DNA of 58,133 nucleotides from Magnetospirillum molischianum DSM 120 (GTDB taxonomy: Bacteria; Pseudomonadota; Alphaproteobacteria; Rhodospirillales; Magnetospirillaceae): assembly GCF_000294655.1 (NCBI RefSeq), contig NZ_CAHP01000010.1, positions 45,518 through 103,650 of the forward strand, in the 5' to 3' direction. How positions within the stretch are numbered: position 1 is the first letter of the stretch; every line of letters begins with the position of its first letter. This document shows positions 17,264 to 24,749 of the stretch, piece after piece. The translations under genes and the position numbers were made by a program. The notes below the pieces were generated by a model. The model saw only the letters and a list, made by a program, of their open reading frames with translations. It had not been told where the DNA came from and made no database searches.

Positions 17264-18937
17264 GCCTCTCAATTCCAGTTCTTCCCATTACCGAGATCCC
17301 CGAACGTGTAGGAGACCTGTCCGAACACCATGGTACGGTCAAAGACCTCGCGGATGGGAGAGGAGGGAATCCCGACGAATGGGAATTGCGTCGTTCCCTG
17401 GGACTGCATGCGCCAGCGACGCATGCCGATTCCGATACTCATACGGTCGGTAACGAAATAGGACAGGGTCGCCTCAAGCTGATAGCCGCTACCTTCGGCA
17501 TCTTCTCCCAAGGGGTTGATGTTTGGGCGCATCCAGTGATTGTCCTCGCTGCCGGTGGTGCTGAGCCACGGCAGCCATGCCGCTTCGGCAGACAATTTCA
17601 GCCGTTCCGCCAGCCAGACGTCGCCGGCCACGCCAAGTCGGGCGGAGTTCCACAAGAATCTGCGGCTGAGCATAAGCTGGTCTGGGCCGACTACGGGTGA
17701 GGGCGATCCGGGAGGCTCGCAGAAAAGCGGATTGGTGGCGATCTGGGTGCAACCGTAAGCGTTTTGCCGTTCGTCGTAATAGCTGTAGCCGACAAACGGT
17801 CCGGCCCGCCAGCCGCCGCTCATGAAGGCGTAGCCCACATCGATGGTCGCATAGATACTCTGGCTATTCTTACGGATCTGGACAGTTTTGGAATAGGGGT
17901 CAGAATAGGGTGGGAAATCTTCATCGTACATGTCTGCGCCATCGGCGAATGAAATGCCGCCGACAAACCCTTTCAAGAAGGCCCCGGAATGGTGGTCAAT
18001 TCGACCAAATACTTCCGTCATCGTGCCTGTTCCAGGCCAGGTCAGGCGGGAATTCATCGCAGATTTATTGTATAGGTCGAACAGGTCGTAGCGGAAATTG
18101 CCGGTAGTCCAGCCCGCGCGCGTGCCAAATTCGATGGAAAAATCGCGGATTGGGGGAGACTCTTCGGCAACCGCCGGCGACGGGCTAAAATGGTAGTTTA
18201 TTCCAAATTTCAGGGCATTGAAGGACTGACGGGCGGTCGCTCCGTAAGCCTTCTGAACAGGCAAATAGGAGCTATCCAGAGATTGTTTGCCGAATCGGTA
18301 ATGGGTGAACTCGCTCTTCAGCGACAGGCCATCCCCCAGAGCTTGCTCAACACCAAGTCCGGCATTTCCGCCTAAAAGGTTCTGCGTCGACTCAATAGAC
18401 GGACCAGGGACGTAGTAGTCCCCGGCGGAAATCGAGAGACTCTGGTGAGCGTAGCTTGGGCCACCTTTGACGAAAAGCAACGTGGACCCTTCGGCGTAAC
18501 CGATCCGTGCGTCCAAGCTGGCGAGTGCATCGATCTCCGAGTGGCAGGTCCAGCCGAAGAAACCGCTGGGATTGCTGCAAACGGCATTGCCGGTGAGGGT
18601 CGATGCATCGATTTCTCCCTCGACTCCAACCACCCAATGGCGTCCGACGGGCCAATTGTAGCCCAGAGTCAAGCCGCCCAGAAGACCCATCTGGCTGCCG
18701 CTGGCCGGGAACAGGGATTCGTTGGGGGCCGCGAGAATACCAGTCGGGTCCGACCAATCGGTAGCACCCCACGCCGTTCCGAAATTCAGGCCAGCATAGA
18801 AACCGTCCCAACTGGAGGCGGGAATCACGGCCATCGACTGATCGGCGGCGAAAGACTGGCTGGCCAATAACGCGCCAACGGCGGCTACGATAATACTCTT
18901 TCGCATACGCTTTCCCGATAGCCTCTCAGTTAGCTCA
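17262..18937. repeat. Tandem repeat unit B (outer-membrane gene plus flanks)
   Basis: This is the second 1676-bp unit, offset 1814 bp from unit A. It keeps its native upstream region towards opgC. Both junctions share only a few bases (TCG at the left edge, CTCA at the right), which suggests illegitimate recombination, not transposition; no insertion sequence is present. Confidence 0.93.
17269..18906 (-). CDS. Two-barrel outer-membrane protein with omptin-like protease domain, copy B
   Basis: This 545-residue paralogue of copy A keeps the same signal peptide, both barrels and the D328/D330 and D455/H457 pairs. Its first 240 residues are identical to copy A. All 13 substitutions lie at residues 241-503: G241S, A319S, a four-residue block 332-335 (FLPP to PPYS), H343Q, L351I, F394L, I395F, D462N, T495M and E503Q. 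The 332-335 block directly follows the first catalytic pair and residue 462 lies five after the catalytic histidine, so the changes cluster near the presumed surface cleft. It has the native promoter region and is divergent from opgC. Substrate is unknown. Confidence 0.8.
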   Translation of the reverse strand: MRKSIIVAAVGALLASQSFAADQSMAVIPASSWDGFYAGLNFGTAWGATDWSDPTGILAAPNESLFPASGSQMGLLGGLTLGYNWPVGRHWVVGVEGEIDASTLTGNAVCSNPSGFFGWTCHSEIDALASLDARIGYAEGSTLLFVKGGPSYAHQSLSISAGDYYVPGPSIESTQNLLGGNAGLGVEQALGDGLSLKSEFTHYRFGKQSLDSSYLPVQKAYGATARQSFNALKFGINYHFSPSPAVAEESPPIRDFSIEFGTRAGWTTGNFRYDLFDLYNKSAMNSRLTWPGTGTMTEVFGRIDHHSGAFLKGFVGGISFADGADMYDEDFPPYSDPYSKTVQIRKNSQSIYATIDVGYAFMSGGWRAGPFVGYSYYDERQNAYGCTQIATNPLFCEPPGSPSPVVGPDQLMLSRRFLWNSARLGVAGDVWLAERLKLSAEAAWLPWLSTTGSEDNHWMRPNINPLGEDAEGSGYQLEATLSYFVTDRMSIGIGMRRWRMQSQGTTQFPFVGIPSSPIREVFDRTMVFGQVSYTFGDLGNGKNWN

Positions 18938-18961
18938 CCGAAGCACCCTCGGCCGACTTCA

Positions 18962-18979
18962 ATACAATCAATATTGTAT
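18962..18979. promoter_or_regulatory. Inverted repeat in the outer-membrane gene/opgC divergent promoter region
   Basis: ATACAAT and ATTGTAT are separated by CAAT, a perfect 7-bp dyad. It lies between the start of copy B (18906) and opgC, in an AT-rich stretch suited to a promoter. It could be an operator for one or both genes; the protein that binds is unknown. Confidence 0.4.
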
Positions 18980-19123
18980 CAATATGTTAACTACGATGAA
19001 ACTCATCCAATTGCAACGATTGACCGCCTCAGAGGCATGGGGCGAAAAACTTGCCGAATCAAACCACGTTCCAATAAAATGGGGAGTAAATCCGCGACCA
19101 AGACCTCGCCCCGGATGCCGACC

Positions 19124-20272
19124 ATGGACAAGTCTCGCCGCGACCCTTTGATTGACGCCGTTCGTGGCCTAGCCCTGGTCATGATTTTCATCAATCACGT
19201 CCCAGGAAATCCGCTAGAAGAACTCACCTCGCGCAACTTCGGCCCGTCCGACGCCACCGAGCTGTTCGTTTTTCTTGCTGGTTATTCCGCTGCTATCGTC
19301 TATGGCCGTCGAATGGAGCGTGACGGGCTGGTTCGCACCAGTTTCCGGCTGTGGGGACGGGCGTTCAATCTCTATGTCCTCCACTTGTTCACCTTGCTGC
19401 TGGCCACGGCTATCGCCGCTACCGCCTCGCTGGTCACCGCCGATCCCCATCTGCTTGATTGGATCAATCTCGGCCCGATCTTCTTCGATCCAGTGCCGAC
19501 CCTGATCGGTGTGGTGACGCTCGGGCATCAGGCTGGTTATTTCAACATCCTGCCCCTCTATATCCTTCTTATGGCTGCCGCTTCGGTCATGCTGCCGCTG
19601 GTTAAGATTAATCCCTGGGCAGCCCTGGCACCGTCAGTCGGACTTTACCTGGCTGTCCAGATCGGCGACCTCAATTTTCCCAATTACCCGACCAGCGGGA
19701 CTTGGTTTTTCAACCCGATGGCCTGGCAAATGATGTTCGTCATCGGTCTGGTCTGCGGCAACCGAGCCCGAAACGGCCTGATCCCTGTACCCTATCATCC
19801 GTTCGTGGCGATGGCGGCCGGGCTGGTGATCGTGGTCGGACTGGGGATGAAACTGGCTGGATACTATCCATCGCCGGACGCCCTACCGCTGCCGTTCTTC
19901 ATGTTTGGCCAGGATAAGACGTTCATGACCGTGCCCCGCTTGGTCCACGCCCTCGCCCTGCTCTATCTGGGGGCACATTTCGGTGCCCGCGCCGCCCTGC
20001 GCTGGCTTGGCCCAATCGGACGGAGCCTTGAGGAGATGGGGCGGCACGGTCTCCTGATCTTTTGCACCGGGTCGGTGTTCGCCATCCTGGCCCAGCTGTG
20101 CCTGTTCGCGATCGACGCCGACCGGCTGACCGCCGGGGCGGTGGTTCTGGCCGGATTGGCTGGCCTGATGTTCTTGGCAAAGGGACGGTCATGGTATCTT
20201 GGAGTTTCTCGCGTGGAGCAACAACTCGGCTCATCGCCGCAGCCATCGGCCTTGCCTGCCAACTCGGTATAG
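19124..20272 (+). CDS. opgC: OpgC-family acyltransferase (glucan succinylation)
   Basis: The 382-residue integral membrane protein starts with the family block DPLIDAVRGLALVMIFINHV, followed by SDATELFVFLAGYSAA and about ten hydrophobic helices. OpgC proteins move succinyl groups onto osmoregulated periplasmic glucans at the inner membrane. The start is placed at the ATG ten codons before the conserved block; in-frame ATGs at 19079 and 19115 are alternatives and no ribosome site is decisive. A second copy of its middle section lies between the two upstream outer-membrane genes. The next gene overlaps its 3' end by 82 bp, suggesting shared function in glucan modification. Confidence 0.85.
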   Translation: MDKSRRDPLIDAVRGLALVMIFINHVPGNPLEELTSRNFGPSDATELFVFLAGYSAAIVYGRRMERDGLVRTSFRLWGRAFNLYVLHLFTLLLATAIAATASLVTADPHLLDWINLGPIFFDPVPTLIGVVTLGHQAGYFNILPLYILLMAAASVMLPLVKINPWAALAPSVGLYLAVQIGDLNFPNYPTSGTWFFNPMAWQMMFVIGLVCGNRARNGLIPVPYHPFVAMAAGLVIVVGLGMKLAGYYPSPDALPLPFFMFGQDKTFMTVPRLVHALALLYLGAHFGARAALRWLGPIGRSLEEMGRHGLLIFCTGSVFAILAQLCLFAIDADRLTAGAVVLAGLAGLMFLAKGRSWYLGVSRVEQQLGSSPQPSALPANSV

Positions 20273-20967
20273 AACCGGCCAGAGCCCAACCCCAATCCTG
20301 CCCGTCCGAAACCAGCGTGAGAGTTGACTATCGTCACGCTCTACCCCACGTCGCCGCCAAGCTCGCCGGTGGCGGCCCTGTGCGGGTGGTGACCCTGGGG
20401 TCGTCCTCGACTGCCGGGTTCGGTGCCAGTTCGGCCGATCATTCCTATCCGACCCGCCTCGGCGAACTGCTGGCCCAGGCATTCCGTAACGACCAGATCG
20501 AGGTGATCAACAGCGGCATCAACGGCCAGAACGCCGAGGAAATGGTCGCCCGCCTGTATCACGATGCCATCGAAGAAGGCGCCGATCTGGTCATCTGGCA
20601 GACCGGCACCAACGACGCGGTGTCGCGCATCGACCCGGAGAAGTTCCGCGACCACCTCGAACGGGGCATCGCTTGGTTAGCCGAGGCCGGAATCGACCTT
20701 ATCCTGATGGACCCGCAATTCTATCCCGGCCTGCGCTCTCAGCCGGTTTATGAACGGTATGTCGAAGTCATGCGGGAAACGGCGGCACGGCATGATGTGC
20801 CCCTGTTTCCCCGCTATGAACTGATGCGTCACTGGGCCTCGCTATCCCCGCCACCAGCCTTCCTCTCCGATGACCGCTTCCATCTCAATGATGACGGCTA
20901 TGCTTGTATTGCCGAACTGGTCGCGGCCATGATTATCCATGCGGTGCGGGACGGGCCGCAGACCTAA
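20191..20967 (+). CDS. Secreted SGNH/GDSL-type hydrolase
   Basis: The 258-residue protein has a signal peptide (about 1-31, ending EPARA). Block I is VVTLGSSSTAGFGA with the serine nucleophile, block II the glycine in INSGINGQNAEEM, block III QTGTNDA, and block V DDRFHLNDDGY with Asp and His. It should cleave or transfer an ester-linked acyl group in the periplasm. The start ATG lies behind AAGGGACGG inside the opgC 3' end, an 82-bp overlap, so translation is coupled. With opgC it may trim or exchange glucan substituents; this is inferred from position. Confidence 0.82.
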   Translation: MVSWSFSRGATTRLIAAAIGLACQLGIEPARAQPQSCPSETSVRVDYRHALPHVAAKLAGGGPVRVVTLGSSSTAGFGASSADHSYPTRLGELLAQAFRNDQIEVINSGINGQNAEEMVARLYHDAIEEGADLVIWQTGTNDAVSRIDPEKFRDHLERGIAWLAEAGIDLILMDPQFYPGLRSQPVYERYVEVMRETAARHDVPLFPRYELMRHWASLSPPPAFLSDDRFHLNDDGYACIAELVAAMIIHAVRDGPQT

Positions 20968-21024
20968 GCTCAACCCAGGCTCCGTTCGCCGGTATCGCAC
21001 GAGGCCGAAGCGGCAAGCGCCTGT

Positions 21025-22494
21025 TTACCCTCCGGCCAAAGCGTCGAACAACCTGACTCCAAAGCCAGTCGCGGATTCTGGACAGAGCGGGTCGTCTTCG
21101 TCGGCAAATTCCTTCCCCGCCATATCGATATGCGCCCAGGGCAGATCGGGCGGGACGAAGTGCCACAGGAACCGGGCAGCATCGTCATTGTCCGGCACCT
21201 CGCCCCACGAGCAATTGCGCAGATCGGCAATGTCGGACTTGATGTCCTCGTCACAGGATTCGGTGATCGGCAACCGCCATAGCGGCTCGGCCTCGGCCTT
21301 GCCCAGCGTCAACAGCCTTTTTGCCAGCCGGTCGTCATTAGCGTAGAGACCAGCGTAGAAATCGCCCAGAACCTCTTCGACCGTACCCGTCAGAGTGGCG
21401 ATATCGACCATCGCCCGCGGAGCGAGCGTCCTGGCGGCATAGGCCAGCGCATCGGCCAGAACCAGCCGTCCCTCGGCATCGGTATCGATCACTTCGACAG
21501 TCAGGCCAGAAGCGGACACCCATACGTCGCCGGGACGTTGGGCTCGGCCCGAAGGCATGTTTTCCGCCAACGCCAACACGCCGACGACATGGGCGCAGGC
21601 CTTACGCCCAGCGATGGCACGAACCGCACCGATGACCGCTGCGGCCCCAGCCATGTCGGCCTTCATCAACTCCATCTCGTCATCGTCGGCCTTGATGGTG
21701 ATGCCGCCGGAATCAAAGGTAATTCCCTTGCCGACCAGAACCAGAGGCGGTTCCGTGCAACCACGCCAGCGGAGCAAGACCAATCGCGGCGGGCGGGCGC
21801 TACCTCGTCCCACCGCCGCCAACAGCCCCAACCCGGCGGCGGCAATCGCGGTCTCGTCCAGCACCGTTACCTCGACGCCCAGACTTTCCAACTGACGGGC
21901 GCGGGCGACGAATTCATCCGGTCCCAGCACGTTGGCCGGTTCGTCGGTCAGATCGCGGGCTAGAAACACGCCTTGCGCCACCGCGTCACGGGCGTCGAAC
22001 AACGCCTGCGCCCGATCGGGATCGTCAGTGGTGATCGTCACCGCCTCCAGCACCGGCGGGCGGTCGTCCTCATCGTCGGGATCAAGCCGGGTCCGGTATT
22101 GACGCAATGGACGATAGGATTTCAGCCGCACCCCATAGGCCAATTCCGCCGCCATCTCGGGCGGCAGATCAAGCGCAGCCAAGGCGTTCACCGCCCCTGA
22201 CTCGTCAAAGGCGTCAAGCAACGCCCCTCCGATACGGCGTAACCGTCCAGGGCCGGGAGACTTGCGGCCCCCCAGTCCCACCGCGATCAGGGCGTCAAGC
22301 GGTGGCCGTGGAGCAAGAAACAACTCGACCTCACCGGCATCGCCAGTGAACCCAGCCTGTTTCAACGCCCCGAGCAACCGCCCATCGGGATCGAGGGCGG
22401 CGAATGCCGCCCTCGCTTGCCGCCGTCGGCCCAGGCCAACGGCGACGGTTCCGACCAGAGGAGCCTCCGATGGTCGAGCGAAAGAAATACGCAC
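21025..22494 (-). CDS. M17 leucyl aminopeptidase family protein, second copy
   Basis: The 489-residue protein carries the two-zinc site: GKGITFDSGG (Lys, Asp), MKADMAGAAAV (Asp) and TDAEGRLVLAD (Asp, Glu and catalytic Arg). It has DTDAEGRL in place of the usual NTDAEGRL, but the changed residue is not a metal ligand, so it should be active. The N-terminal domain is unlike that of the gene upstream. The GTG start lies 5 bases past the stop of the first aminopeptidase, with AAGGGAG before that stop, so both are co-transcribed. It probably removes N-terminal residues from peptides in the cytosol; substrate preference may differ from its neighbour. Confidence 0.86.
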   Translation of the reverse strand: MRISFARPSEAPLVGTVAVGLGRRRQARAAFAALDPDGRLLGALKQAGFTGDAGEVELFLAPRPPLDALIAVGLGGRKSPGPGRLRRIGGALLDAFDESGAVNALAALDLPPEMAAELAYGVRLKSYRPLRQYRTRLDPDDEDDRPPVLEAVTITTDDPDRAQALFDARDAVAQGVFLARDLTDEPANVLGPDEFVARARQLESLGVEVTVLDETAIAAAGLGLLAAVGRGSARPPRLVLLRWRGCTEPPLVLVGKGITFDSGGITIKADDDEMELMKADMAGAAAVIGAVRAIAGRKACAHVVGVLALAENMPSGRAQRPGDVWVSASGLTVEVIDTDAEGRLVLADALAYAARTLAPRAMVDIATLTGTVEEVLGDFYAGLYANDDRLAKRLLTLGKAEAEPLWRLPITESCDEDIKSDIADLRNCSWGEVPDNDDAARFLWHFVPPDLPWAHIDMAGKEFADEDDPLCPESATGFGVRLFDALAGG

Positions 22495-22499
22495 TCGGG

Positions 22500-24005
22500 C
22501 TACTTGCTCCCTTTGTCCTCGTAAGCGTCGGCAACCAGACGGTCGAGCAGGCGAACACCGAACGCGGTCGCTCCCTTCGGGCAGGTCGCGGTGTCCTTCT
22601 TGGACCACGCCATCCCGGCGATATCGAGATGCGCCCACGGCACGTCGTTGGTGAAGCGCTTCAAGAACTGAGCCGCGGTAATCGAGCCGCCCTCACGCCC
22701 GCCGACATTCTTCATATCGGCGATGTCGGATTTGATCTGCTTGTCATAGGCCTCGCCCAGCGGCAACCGCCACAACGGCTCGCCCACCGCCTTACCCGCG
22801 GCAGTCAAACGATCGGCCAAGCGGTCGTCGCCTGCGAACAGACCGGCATATTCATGGCCAAGCGAAATGATGATTGCCCCGGTCAAGGTGGCAAGATCGA
22901 CCATGAATTTCGGCTTGAAGCGATCCTGGGTGTACCAGAGCGCATCGGCAAGAACCAACCGCCCCTCGGCGTCGGTGTTGATGACCTCAATGGTCTGGCC
23001 CGACATCGACGTAACGACATCGCCGGGACGCTGCGCGGTGCCCGATGGCATATTCTCGACCAGTCCGACCACGCCGACAGCGTTGACCTTGGCCTTGCGG
23101 GCAGCGAGAGCGCGCAGGGTACCGATCACGGTGGCGGCCCCGGCCATGTCCCACTTCATGTCTTCCATGCCGCCCGCGGGCTTAATCGAAATCCCGCCGG
23201 AATCGAACGTAACGCCCTTACCGACGAAAGCGACCGGAGCCGCTTTGGCATCCTCGGCTCCCTGCCAGCGCATCACGACCAGCTTCGATTCGTGTTCCGA
23301 GCCTTGGCCGACGCCCAACAGCGCCCCCATGCCCAGCTTACGCATCTGCTTCTCGCCAAGAACCTCAACCTCGACACCCAGCGCGGCCAGGGTTTCGGCC
23401 TGAGCGGCCAGACTTTCCGGGTTGATGATATTGGCCGGTTCGCTGACCAGATCGCGAGTGAAGTCGATCGCCTCGGCCAGTTTGTCGAGACGGTTAAACG
23501 ACGATTTTGCTTCGGCCTGGGATTCGACCAGCAGGGACAACCGCTTCAGCGACGGCTTGTCGTCCTTCTTTTCCTTGGTCCGGTACTTATCGAAGCGATA
23601 AGAGCGCAGCCGGGCACCAAAGGCAGTCTGGGCGGCGAATTCGGCCGGAGCGATCGATTGACCGACAAAGGTGTCAATGGCGATTGCCGCATCGGTCTCG
23701 CCCGACGTCAGCAGAGCAGCGGCGGCGTTGCCGCCGAACGCCTGGGCTGCCTGGGCGTCGAGATCCTTGGGCTTGCCGATCCCGACCAGCAGCACGCGCG
23801 AAGCGGCAAGGCCCGACGGTGCCAACAGGGTCAGGGTCTGGCCCTTCTTGCCTTCGAACCGGCTGGCGGCGATAGCCCGTCCAAGGCTGCCCTTGGTCTC
23901 GACGTCAAGCGACTGGGCCGTGGTGGACAACAGTCCGCCTTCGGCAACGGCGACGACCACGGCGCCCTGAGCGGGCAGCGACGGCTTGGAAAACGCAATC
24001 TTCAT
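22500..24005 (-). CDS. pepA: Leucyl aminopeptidase
   Basis: The 501-residue protein matches PepA in length and motifs: GKGVTFDSGG, MKWDMAGAATV, and NTDAEGRLVLAD with the metal ligands and catalytic arginine. The enzyme is a hexameric cytosolic di-metal exopeptidase that finishes peptide turnover. The start MKIAFSKP follows a clear GAGGAG site; 26 upstream codons are not conserved. It heads a two-gene M17 operon. In E. coli PepA also binds DNA in Xer recombination; whether this one does cannot be told from sequence. Confidence 0.93.
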   Translation of the reverse strand: MKIAFSKPSLPAQGAVVVAVAEGGLLSTTAQSLDVETKGSLGRAIAASRFEGKKGQTLTLLAPSGLAASRVLLVGIGKPKDLDAQAAQAFGGNAAAALLTSGETDAAIAIDTFVGQSIAPAEFAAQTAFGARLRSYRFDKYRTKEKKDDKPSLKRLSLLVESQAEAKSSFNRLDKLAEAIDFTRDLVSEPANIINPESLAAQAETLAALGVEVEVLGEKQMRKLGMGALLGVGQGSEHESKLVVMRWQGAEDAKAAPVAFVGKGVTFDSGGISIKPAGGMEDMKWDMAGAATVIGTLRALAARKAKVNAVGVVGLVENMPSGTAQRPGDVVTSMSGQTIEVINTDAEGRLVLADALWYTQDRFKPKFMVDLATLTGAIIISLGHEYAGLFAGDDRLADRLTAAGKAVGEPLWRLPLGEAYDKQIKSDIADMKNVGGREGGSITAAQFLKRFTNDVPWAHLDIAGMAWSKKDTATCPKGATAFGVRLLDRLVADAYEDKGSK

Positions 24006-24208
24006 GGAACTCCTCGCGGGGGAAGAAAAGGAAGGGGAAGAAGCGGTTGGATCAACCTTAGACCTCATTCTCCCGCCTGTCACGATGAGGAGACGAAAGA
24101 CGAGCCATCATCCTGGAGCATTGGCCTCGTCCCGCCACTTGGCGCATACTCTTCAAGACCCGTTCGCACGGGGCACGATCGCGGTTTTCCCGCACGGAGG
24201 ATTCCGAC

Positions 24209-24715
24209 ATGCCGACCAAGGTTGCCACGTTTCTCGCCCATGCCCTGGCGATGGAGAACGAAGCGGCCGATCGCTACGAAGAGCTGGCCGACACCATGGA
24301 GGTTCACAACAATCCAGACGTCGCCGAGTTGTTCCGACAAATGTCTGAATTTTCGCGCCACCATGCGGCCTCGGTCGCCGAGCGTACCGTCCCGCACGAA
24401 ATGCCCGCGTTGAAATCCTGGCAATATCGCTGGAACAGCCTCGAACCGCCCGAAGTCGGCGCTGTCGAGGGGACTCATTACCGCATGACGCCCTATCATG
24501 CCCTTAGTTTCGCGCTCGACAACGAACGGCGAGGCCGCGATTTCTATGCCGCTCGCGCCAAAGATGGCGAGACCGCCGAAATCCGCCGTCTCGCGGCGGA
24601 AATGGCCAAGGAGGAAGAGGAGCACGTCCAGGAACTGGAACGCTGGATCACCAGCATCCCCCGCCCAGATTCCGACTGGGCCGACGATCCCGACGACGCT
24701 GTTGTCGCGGACTGA
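24209..24715 (+). CDS. Rubrerythrin/ferritin-like four-helix protein
   Basis: The 168-residue protein has paired helices with carboxylate and histidine ligands in ENEAADRYEEL, SEFSRHHAAS, ALDNERRGRDFY and KEEEEHVQELE. These are the ExxH-type repeats of ferritin-like di-iron proteins. It lacks the C-terminal rubredoxin domain of classical rubrerythrin. Such proteins reduce peroxide or bind iron. A strong GGAGG site precedes the start. It is divergent from pepA and convergent with the glycosyltransferase gene downstream. Confidence 0.8.
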   Translation: MPTKVATFLAHALAMENEAADRYEELADTMEVHNNPDVAELFRQMSEFSRHHAASVAERTVPHEMPALKSWQYRWNSLEPPEVGAVEGTHYRMTPYHALSFALDNERRGRDFYAARAKDGETAEIRRLAAEMAKEEEEHVQELERWITSIPRPDSDWADDPDDAVVAD

Positions 24716-24749
24716 CGGCCCGCAAGGCTCCGGTCGAATCCCGTCACTC

